DNA from: Betaproteobacteria bacterium
Lineage (GTDB): Bacteria > Pseudomonadota > Gammaproteobacteria > Burkholderiales > SG8-39
NCBI GenBank assembly: GCA_011391185.1
Contig: JAABRB010000189.1
Span: forward strand, 1-7,049
Length of the DNA stretch: 7,049 nt
Direction of reading: 5' to 3'
Position numbers and translations under genes: made by a program. Under the pieces are notes generated by a model. It made no database searches, was not told the DNA's origin, and saw nothing but the letters and a program-made list of their open reading frames with translations. Each line of letters begins with the position of its first letter. Within the stretch, counting starts at the first letter, position 1. Shown here piece after piece: positions 1 through 4,847 of this stretch.

Positions 1-215
1 CAGCCTTGGCTGCTACGCCGCTTCCAGCTGCGCGGATTTACGCAAGCAGCCTTGGCTGCTACGCCGCTTCCGGCTGCGAGGATTTACGCAAGCAGCCTTG
101 GCTGCTACGCCGCTTCCGGCTGCGAGGATTTACGCAAGCAGCCTTGGCTGCTACGCCGCTTCCGGCTGCGAGGATTTACGCAAGCAGCCTTGGCTGCTAC
201 GCCGCTTCCGGCTGC
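1..215. repeat. Tandem array of a 46-bp unit (about 4.7 copies, open at the left edge)
   Basis: Units start at 1, 47, 93, 139 and 185. The copies at 47, 93 and 139 are identical over all 46 bases. The first copy differs at two positions (A for G at 26, C for A at 33). The last copy stops after 31 bases, at 215. The unit begins CAGCCTTGGCTGCTACGCCG and ends GATTTACGCAAG. Across each unit junction lies a perfect inverted repeat, AGCAGCC-TT-GGCTGCT, and within the unit GCCG-CTTC-CGGC can also pair. The array overlaps the last codons and stop of the minus-strand isomerase gene, so each unit carries a copy of that gene's end. Reading frames through the array are open on the plus strand, but the period is not a multiple of three and no recognisable protein results, so I do not call a plus-strand gene. 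The array probably continues upstream of the window. Confidence 0.97.
183..198 (-). terminator. Hairpin at the maiA stop codon, possible terminator
   Basis: On the minus strand the stop codon leads straight into AGCAGCC-AA-GGCTGCT followed by TTGCG. This is a 7-bp GC-rich perfect inverted repeat with a two-base centre, so a real loop would open the innermost pair. The T-run after it is only two bases, so intrinsic termination would be weak. The same hairpin recurs at every unit junction of the tandem array downstream of the gene, so transcripts leaving maiA would meet it several times in succession. Structure is seen; a terminator role is inferred. Confidence 0.3.
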
Positions 216-835
216 TTAGAGGGCTGCGCGGCGTCGAAAGCAGGAAGTTGCATGCAGGCGTCAAAGATACGCATCGCCGTCGGATACGGCGCGAGATCGC
301 ACTCGTACCGTTGGGCATTGAAGACCTGCGGCACGAGGCAGCAATCCGCCATCGTCACGGTAGACCCCAGGCAATAGGGACCGGACCGCGCCTCGGTGAC
401 GAGAAAGCGCTCGAGCATTTCGAATCCCGCGGCTATCCAGTGGCGGTACCAGATGTCGATGCCTGCGTCGTCGACGCCGTAGGTTTTCCGCACGTGCTTG
501 AGCGTACGCGGATTGTTCAGCGGGTGGATCTCGCACGCGACGATCCCGGCCAGCGCCCGCACATAGGCGCGGTCGTATGGATCCTTCGGCAGGAGCGGCG
601 GCTTCGGATAGCGCTCCTCGAGATACTCCATGATGGCGAGCGACTGGATGAGCCGCCTGCCGCCGTCCTCCAACGCAGGAAGCAGCCCCTGCGGGTTGAT
701 TCCCCGGTACGCCGCTTCGTGATGCTCGCTCTTGGCAAGATTCACGACTGCCGGGTCGTACGCGATGCTCTTGTAATTGAGCGCGATGCGCACCCGAAAC
801 GCCGCCGAGGATCGGAAATAGGTGTAAAGCTTCAT
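197..835 (-). CDS. maiA: Maleylacetoacetate isomerase (zeta-class glutathione S-transferase)
   Basis: The 212-residue product matches the usual length of maleylacetoacetate isomerases, cytoplasmic glutathione-dependent enzymes that turn maleylacetoacetate into fumarylacetoacetate in tyrosine/homogentisate breakdown. The N-terminal thioredoxin-like domain begins MKLYTYFRSSAAFRVRIALN and carries the zeta signature with Ser9-Ser10 and Arg14. The cysteine of the animal motif is Ala11, a substitution I recall from bacterial members. Cis-proline and glutathione-binding elements follow (NPQGLLPAL 47-55, QSLAIMEYLEE 64-74). The helical C-terminal domain shows HPLNN at 104-108 and TMADCCLVPQVFNAQRY at 161-177, both typical of this family. 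The ATG at 835 is chosen over an upstream in-frame ATG at 964 because the family starts there and GGAGG lies five bases before it. The last codons (QPEAA-stop) lie inside the tandem array, yet this ending is normal for the family. Zeta GSTs can also dehalogenate 2-haloacids such as dichloroacetate, of interest given the dehalogenase gene nearby. Confidence 0.95.
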   Translation of the reverse strand: MKLYTYFRSSAAFRVRIALNYKSIAYDPAVVNLAKSEHHEAAYRGINPQGLLPALEDGGRRLIQSLAIMEYLEERYPKPPLLPKDPYDRAYVRALAGIVACEIHPLNNPRTLKHVRKTYGVDDAGIDIWYRHWIAAGFEMLERFLVTEARSGPYCLGSTVTMADCCLVPQVFNAQRYECDLAPYPTAMRIFDACMQLPAFDAAQPSKQPEAA

Positions 836-993
836 GATCGCCTCCGCACGCGGCCGGGCCGCCGAGGTTCCCTGCCGCGCCCGCCCCTCGCCGACCAATG
901 CCGATGCGTTGGAGTCTAGCCGATCCGCGAACCGGCTTGCGCACCCTGTACCACTGCGCAACAATGCCTGATTCGTCGAAGGAAGAGTAACCG
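836..993. promoter_or_regulatory. Divergent intergenic region between maiA and the MaoC gene
   Basis: These 158 bp must hold the start signals for both flanking genes. Visible are the minus-strand Shine-Dalgarno GGAGG (complement of 841-845) for maiA, and AAGGAAGAG (979-987) ahead of the MaoC gene. A perfect inverted repeat at 937-961 is listed separately. A weak sigma-70-like pair on the plus strand is TTGCGC (937-942) and AACAAT (960-965), 17 bp apart, with the inverted repeat laid over it. On the minus strand TAGACT (complement of 914-919) resembles a -10 box but lacks a convincing -35. No coding sequence is credible here, although the isomerase frame stays open upstream to 964. Confidence 0.55.
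937..961. promoter_or_regulatory. Perfect inverted repeat TTGCGCA-N11-TGCGCAA, candidate operator
   Basis: Two 7-bp arms are exact reverse complements, separated by 11 bases, in the middle of a divergent promoter region. Because TGCGCA is itself a palindrome, the arms also read as near-direct repeats. Spacing of about 18 bp centre to centre (close to two helical turns) would suit a dimeric repressor or a LysR-type activator. The left arm coincides with the best plus-strand -35 candidate and the right arm meets the -10 candidate. No regulator gene is in the window, so the binding protein is unknown. Confidence 0.4.
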
Positions 994-1437
994 ATGTTTC
1001 CGGGAAAGACCTACGACGCGGTGAAGGTCGGCGAGTCGTTCAGCTCGTCGCTCACGATCACCGAGACGCACCTGGTCCTGGCGGCCGGATTGTTCGGGGA
1101 CTTCAACCCCCTGCACGTCGACGAGAGCCACGCGCGTGATTCGCGCTTCGGCGGACGCATCCTGCACGGGCCGTTCACCAGCGCACTGGTGTCGGCGCCG
1201 GTTGGCATGTACTTCCATACGACGGCCATCGCCTATCTCGAGCATACGTGCCGGTTCAAGGCGCCCGTGAAGCCGGGCGACACGCTGACGACCACCTGGA
1301 CGGTCGTCGAAAAGCACGACAAGCCGCGGCAGCAGGGCGGCATCGTCCTGCTGACCTGCGCATGCCGCAATCAGGAGGGCACCGTGGTCGCCGAAGCGGA
1401 CGGAAAGATCCTGGTCAGAAGCGCGGACACCGCGTAG
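994..1437 (+). CDS. MaoC-type hot-dog (R)-specific enoyl-CoA hydratase / acyl dehydratase
   Basis: The 147-residue product is a single hot-dog domain of the MaoC-like / PhaJ type, a cytoplasmic hydratase acting on enoyl-CoA thioesters. The hydratase signature GDFNPLHVD lies at residues 35-43. Asp36 and His41 sit where the catalytic Asp and His of (R)-specific enoyl-CoA hydratases are found. It continues through FGGRILHGPF (52-61), whose HG is also conserved. The second half carries CRFKAPVKPGDTL (86-98), the usual strand and turn after the central helix. The length fits a single-domain PhaJ-like protein, not a double hot-dog or an aldehyde dehydrogenase fusion. ATG 994 is preceded by AAGGAAGAG. 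It is transcribed away from maiA and converges on the acyl-CoA synthetase gene 16 bp downstream, with no convincing terminator between. The substrate is not readable; a short-chain, branched or thioester-bound crotonyl-like acid is equally possible. Confidence 0.88.
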   Translation: MFPGKTYDAVKVGESFSSSLTITETHLVLAAGLFGDFNPLHVDESHARDSRFGGRILHGPFTSALVSAPVGMYFHTTAIAYLEHTCRFKAPVKPGDTLTTTWTVVEKHDKPRQQGGIVLLTCACRNQEGTVVAEADGKILVRSADTA

Positions 1438-1453
1438 GCCACGGCCGACCGCC

Positions 1454-3100
1454 CTACACTTTTCCCTTCCGCTCCTCCTCGCGCAACCGCAGCACCCTCC
1501 GCTGCACCTTCCCGGTCGTTGTCATCGGCAGCTCGGCGATGAACTCGATCTCCTTCGGATATTCGTACGGTGCCAGCTTGCCGCGCACATGCGCCTGCAA
1601 CTCGGCTTCCAGGTCCGGAGACGCCGCAACGCCCGCCTGGAGGACGACGAACGCCTTGACGATGTTGGTCCGTTCGGCATCCGGGCTGCCGACCACGGCG
1701 GCATTCGCCACCGCCGGGTGCTTGATCAGACAGTTCTCGATCTCCGACGGCCCGATCCGATAGCCCGCGCTCTTGAACACGTCGTCCGCGCGCCCCTGGT
1801 AGCGCAAGTAACCATCGTCGTCGCGCTGTGCGAGGTCTCCGGTGCGGCACCATTCCCCCGTGTATTTCTTTCGCGTCGCGTCGTCGTTCTTCCAGTAGCC
1901 GAGAAAGAACACCGGATCCGGGTCCCCGTGGATGTCGGAACGATGAACGGCGACTTCGCCAATCTCGCCCACCGCCACTTCTGCACCGGCGTCATCAATG
2001 ACGCCGACGCGATGCCCGGGGTACGGGCGTCCCATCGAGCCGGCCTTGGCCGGCCAGAGCGCGCTGCAATTGCCGACGATGTAATTGATTTCCGTCTGGC
2101 CGAACATCTCGTTGATCGTGACGCCGAGCGCCGTCCGGGCCCATTCGAAGACCGTTTCACCGACCGCTTCGCCCGCGCTCATGATGGTCCGCAGCGGAAC
2201 CGCGTAATGTTTGCGCGGCTCCGGCACCGCCTTCATCATCATCTTCAACGCCGTCGGAAACAGGAACGTGTTCCGGATCCCGTATTTCTCGATCAGATGG
2301 AAGGCCTTTTCGGGGTCGAAGCGCCCCCGGTAGCCGAGAATCGGATAGCCGTGGTACATCGTCGGCAGCAGTGCATCCATCAGGCCACCGGTCCACGCCC
2401 AGTCGGCGGGCGACCAGAGCATGTCGCCCTGGCGCGGGAATTCGTCGTGGGAGAAGGAGAATCCCGGCAGGTTGCCGATGAGTACGCGGTGCGGTTTCAG
2501 CGCCCCTTTGGGCGGCCCCGTCGTCCCGCTCGTGTAGACGAGCAGCGCTGGATCCTCCGCGTGGGTGTCGACCGGCGTGTAGCGGGCTGATGCTTTTTCG
2601 AGCAGCGACTCCCAAGGTACGATCCCGCTCTCGCGCGCACCCGCCACACCGATCACGTGTTTGAGGGACGGCAGCTTGTCGAGCACGGCCAGCAGGTTGG
2701 GCAGCGACGCCGGATCGACGAAGACCACCGCCGTCCCGCTGTTCTGCAGGCGGTATTCCAGAGCGTCGGGGCCGAACAGGATCGAAAGCGGCATCGCGAC
2801 CGCGCCGACCTGATAGCACGCCATGTGCGCGATCACCGTTTCCGGGCGTTGCGGAAGGATGATGCCGACCCGATCGCCTTTCTTGAGCCCGAGTCCGACG
2901 AGCGCATTCGCGAGCCGGTTCGCCTGCTGCTGAATGTCCCAGTAGGTGTACGCCGCCGTCGCGCCACCCTCGTCTTCCCAGTAGAGACAGAACCGATGCC
3001 GATCCACGGCATGCCGCCGGCAACAGGCCGACGCCATGTTGAACCGTTCCGGAACATCCCAGCGGAATGAACGATAAATCTCGTGATACCGGTCCTGCAT
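1454..3100 (-). CDS. AMP-forming acyl-CoA synthetase (acetyl-/medium-chain acyl-CoA ligase-like)
   Basis: The 548-residue product is a complete adenylate-forming ligase that would activate a carboxylic acid as acyl-AMP and then the CoA thioester. Core motifs appear in order: P-loop YTSGTTGPPKG at 189-199, aromatic-rich WSPADWAWTGG at 229-239, MFGQTE at 332-337, the ribose-binding Asp422 in RTGD, hinge and A8 loop GRADDVFKSAGYRIGP at 436-451, and the catalytic Lys531 in TTTGK. The FGQTE form and GYRIGPSEIE resemble the acetyl-CoA synthetase / ACSM medium-chain branch more than long-chain FadD enzymes, so a short or medium acid is likely. The exact substrate cannot be read. The ATG at 3100 is preferred over an upstream ATG at 3247 because GGGGAGG lies just ahead of it and the extra 49 residues look like translated intergenic DNA. 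It ends tail-to-tail with the MaoC gene and starts divergently from the dehalogenase operon. Confidence 0.93.
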   Translation of the reverse strand: MQDRYHEIYRSFRWDVPERFNMASACCRRHAVDRHRFCLYWEDEGGATAAYTYWDIQQQANRLANALVGLGLKKGDRVGIILPQRPETVIAHMACYQVGAVAMPLSILFGPDALEYRLQNSGTAVVFVDPASLPNLLAVLDKLPSLKHVIGVAGARESGIVPWESLLEKASARYTPVDTHAEDPALLVYTSGTTGPPKGALKPHRVLIGNLPGFSFSHDEFPRQGDMLWSPADWAWTGGLMDALLPTMYHGYPILGYRGRFDPEKAFHLIEKYGIRNTFLFPTALKMMMKAVPEPRKHYAVPLRTIMSAGEAVGETVFEWARTALGVTINEMFGQTEINYIVGNCSALWPAKAGSMGRPYPGHRVGVIDDAGAEVAVGEIGEVAVHRSDIHGDPDPVFFLGYWKNDDATRKKYTGEWCRTGDLAQRDDDGYLRYQGRADDVFKSAGYRIGPSEIENCLIKHPAVANAAVVGSPDAERTNIVKAFVVLQAGVAASPDLEAELQAHVRGKLAPYEYPKEIEFIAELPMTTTGKVQRRVLRLREEERKGKV

Positions 3101-3188
3101 GCGCCTCCCCTTCGGTCCCACCGGATCGTGCGTCAAGTTAGCATGGCTCCAAGGTCCGGAGAAGCGCCCGGCCATGCCGCAGCGCGGC

Positions 3189-3203
3189 GCGCAAGGCTTG
3201 CGC
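3189..3203. repeat. Odd palindrome GCGCAAG-G-CTTGCGC
   Basis: Seven-base arms are exact reverse complements around a single G. The right half, GGCTTGCGC (3195-3203), recurs exactly at 934-942 in the other divergent region, where it overlaps the candidate operator. The sequence is GC-rich, so chance sharing of a 9-mer is possible. It lies about 90 bp upstream of the synthetase start and about 200 bp upstream of the dehalogenase start. Confidence 0.3.
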
Positions 3204-3284
3204 CTGGCGCACGGCTGGTGCAGAGTGGGTACCGCCGCCGTGATCATGGTCCCCGGTGCGCGCGCGGGCGCGCGACGTCAACGC

Positions 3285-3318
3285 GATCGTCGTTCGATCG
3301 TGATCGTCGTCCGATCGT
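3285..3318. repeat. Tandem 17-bp direct repeat GATCGTCGTYCGATCGT, candidate regulator site
   Basis: Two adjacent copies (3285-3301 and 3302-3318) differ only at T3294/C3311. Each contains the palindrome CGATCG, and a further CGATCG straddles the left edge (3284-3289). Two head-to-tail sites about 80-110 bp before the dehalogenase ATG are positioned like activator or repressor sites for that operon. No -35/-10 pair is clear next to them. Repeat structure is directly seen; a binding role is inferred. Confidence 0.45.
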
Positions 3319-3397
3319 GTCTGTCGCCGCACGTGCCCCGGAGTCCAGGGGTCCACAGGTGCCTTGATGGCCGCGGCTTCACCACACGGAGCACCCC

Positions 3398-4072
3398 ATG
3401 AGCGACCCAATCAAGGCCCTGGTATTCGATGCTTACGGCACGCTGTTCGACGTGCACTCGGTAATCAAACTCTGCGACGCGCTCTGGCCCGGCAAAGGCA
3501 CGGCGCTCTCGCAACTGTGGCGGACCAAGCAGCTCGAGTACACGTGGCAGCGCAGCCTGATGCAGCGCTACGAGGATTTCACGCACATCACCGATTCCGG
3601 GTTGCGCTACGCCTGCAAGGCACTTGGCCTCCCGCTCGACGACGCCGCGCACGGCCGGCTCATGCAGGCCTATCAACGTCTCGACTCCTATCCCGAGGTG
3701 ACCGAGACGCTGAAGCGGCTCGCGGGCAGGAAACTCGCGATCCTGTCGAACGGCTCGCCGGCGATGCTGGACCCGGTGGTGGCGAATGCGGGACTTGGCA
3801 AGATACTCGATGCCGTGATCAGCGTGGATCCGCTCAGGCTCTACAAGCCGGATCCGCGCGTGTACGCCATGGCGGTCGACCGCCTCGGCGTACCGACCGG
3901 CTCGATCGGTTTCGTCTCGTCCAACTGCTGGGATGCGATCGGTGCAAAGGCTTTCGGCTTCCGGGTGTTCTGGTGCAACCGGGCCGGCGCGCCGCTGGAC
4001 GAGCTCGGCGTCGCACTCGATCACGAGATGCGATCGCTCGCCGAGCTGCCCGCACTCGTCGGCGCGCCATGA
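3398..4072 (+). CDS. Haloacid dehalogenase type II ((S)-2-haloacid dehalogenase)
   Basis: The 224-residue product is a HAD-superfamily enzyme of the (S)-2-haloacid dehalogenase family, cytoplasmic enzymes that hydrolyse L-2-haloacids to D-2-hydroxyacids through an aspartyl ester. Every active-site position known from L-DEX YL has a counterpart: nucleophile Asp11 and Thr15 in VFDAYGTLFDV (9-19), Arg42, Ser117-Asn118 in ILSNGSP, Lys150 and Tyr156 in YKPDPRVY, and SSNCWD at 174-179 with Asn176 and Asp179. The SSNxWD motif and the conserved Arg separate this family from HAD phosphatases such as phosphoglycolate phosphatase, so dehalogenase chemistry is well supported. The natural substrate could still be something other than a haloacid, since many genomes carry such genes without known exposure. 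GGAG six bases before ATG 3398 fixes the start. It is the first gene of a likely operon, with the SDR gene starting 37 bases after its stop. Confidence 0.92.
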   Translation: MSDPIKALVFDAYGTLFDVHSVIKLCDALWPGKGTALSQLWRTKQLEYTWQRSLMQRYEDFTHITDSGLRYACKALGLPLDDAAHGRLMQAYQRLDSYPEVTETLKRLAGRKLAILSNGSPAMLDPVVANAGLGKILDAVISVDPLRLYKPDPRVYAMAVDRLGVPTGSIGFVSSNCWDAIGAKAFGFRVFWCNRAGAPLDELGVALDHEMRSLAELPALVGAP

Positions 4073-4109
4073 CTGCTGACCCGCTCGGCAGTGAGCAAGA
4101 GCGAAGCAC

Positions 4110-4823
4110 ATGAGATCGCTCGAGGGGAGAATCGCGATCGTCACCGGTGCGGCCGGGAACCTCGGCCGCGCAACGGCGGGAGCGATGCGCGCCGCCGGGG
4201 CGAAAACGGTCCTGATCGATGCGTCAGAGGAGCATCTTCGGCAGGCCTACCCGGCGCCGCAGGATTCCGACCGGCTGCTTTGCGGGGGTATCGATCTCAC
4301 CGACGAACAAAGTGCACGAGCAGTCGTCGCGGCGGCGCGCGATCACTTCGACCGCATCGACGTGCTCGTCAATATCGTCGGCGGATTTAGCGGCGGCAAG
4401 GCCGTTCACGAGGAAGCGCTCGCCACCTGGGATTTCATGATGGCGGTCAACGTCCGAACCACCCTGCTCGCCTGCCGGGCCGTGCTCCCCGGTTTCCACC
4501 ACCAGGGCGGTGGCGCCATCGTCAATATCGCAGCCGGTGCGGCACTCGCGGCGCCCGCGGGTCTCGCGGCGTATAGCGCCTCCAAGTCCGCCGTGATCCG
4601 GCTCACCGAGGCGCTCGCGGCGGAGGGCAAGACGCAGGGCATCCGGGCGAACGCGGTACTGCCCGGCACCATCGACACGCCGCAAAATCGCACGGCCATG
4701 CCGAATGCCGACACTGCGAAGTGGGTCGCGCCGGAGGCCATCGCGGACGTGATCGTATTTCTGGCGTCCGACGCGGCGCGCGCCGTGACCGGTGTCGCGA
4801 TTCCGGTTTTCGGGCGCGGGTAG
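4110..4823 (+). CDS. Short-chain dehydrogenase/reductase (SDR) with the catalytic Ser replaced by Ala
   Basis: The 237-residue product is a single-domain classical-length SDR, probably an NAD(P)-dependent oxidoreductase. The Rossmann nucleotide site is TGAAGNLG at 12-19. Asp37, at the end of the second strand (VLIDAS), would favour NAD(H). The usual NNAG motif reads NIVGG at 88-92. Asn114 is conserved in AVNVR, and the YxxxK pair is Tyr155 and Lys159 in YSASK. Thirteen residues before the Tyr, where the catalytic Ser normally sits, the sequence is NIAAG and the residue is Ala142. The cofactor-side motif LPGTIDTP (184-191) is intact. I recall related SDRs with small residues at this position, so this may be a subfamily trait and not decay. 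The start is ATG 4110, with AAGAG eight bases before it. Position between a dehalogenase and acetoacetyl-CoA synthetase suggests a 2-hydroxy- or 3-hydroxyacid substrate, but this is inference. Confidence 0.88.
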   Translation: MRSLEGRIAIVTGAAGNLGRATAGAMRAAGAKTVLIDASEEHLRQAYPAPQDSDRLLCGGIDLTDEQSARAVVAAARDHFDRIDVLVNIVGGFSGGKAVHEEALATWDFMMAVNVRTTLLACRAVLPGFHHQGGGAIVNIAAGAALAAPAGLAAYSASKSAVIRLTEALAAEGKTQGIRANAVLPGTIDTPQNRTAMPNADTAKWVAPEAIADVIVFLASDAARAVTGVAIPVFGRG

Positions 4824-4847
4824 ACGATCCCAGAGCGCACGCCGGAC

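Larger units (their letters stand above)
3101..3397. promoter_or_regulatory. Divergent intergenic region upstream of the acyl-CoA synthetase and dehalogenase genes
   Basis: These 297 bp separate two divergent transcripts. Near the left end are the minus-strand Shine-Dalgarno GGGGAGG (complement of 3104-3110) and a TTGACG (complement of 3132-3137) that could be a -35 for the synthetase but has no good -10 partner. A 15-bp odd palindrome (3189-3203), a GC-alternating tract (3256-3274) and a 17-bp tandem direct repeat (3285-3318) follow. GGAG at 3388-3391, six bases before the dehalogenase ATG, is its ribosome-binding site. Short open frames exist on both strands here, but they have no recognisable motifs and conflict with the flanking starts, so none is called. 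Confidence 0.5.

Noticed and set aside
1..215. CRISPR array
   Set aside because: The 46-bp units are directly contiguous with no variable spacers.
6..377. Plus-strand open frames through the 46-bp array, with a 46-residue periodic peptide
   Set aside because: They arise from stop-free GC-rich repeats, lack a ribosome-binding site and known motifs, and overlap the well-supported maiA on the other strand.
836..964. N-terminal extension of maiA to the ATG at 964
   Set aside because: The zeta-GST fold begins at the ATG ending at 835, which has GGAGG at the right spacing. The upstream residues look like translated promoter DNA and cross the inverted repeat.
1434..1462. Possible terminator between the convergent MaoC and synthetase genes (GTAGG and CCTAC arms followed by ACTTTT)
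   Set aside because: Only five base pairs are continuous, with a mismatch inside and a long loop, and much of it overlaps coding sequence.
1589..2590. Long plus-strand open frame antisense to the acyl-CoA synthetase
   Set aside because: It is a shadow of codon bias in the GC-rich minus-strand gene and has no recognisable domain.
3101..3247. 49-residue N-terminal extension of the acyl-CoA synthetase
   Set aside because: Composition is unlike the domain, and a strong GGGGAGG precedes the internal ATG at 3100.
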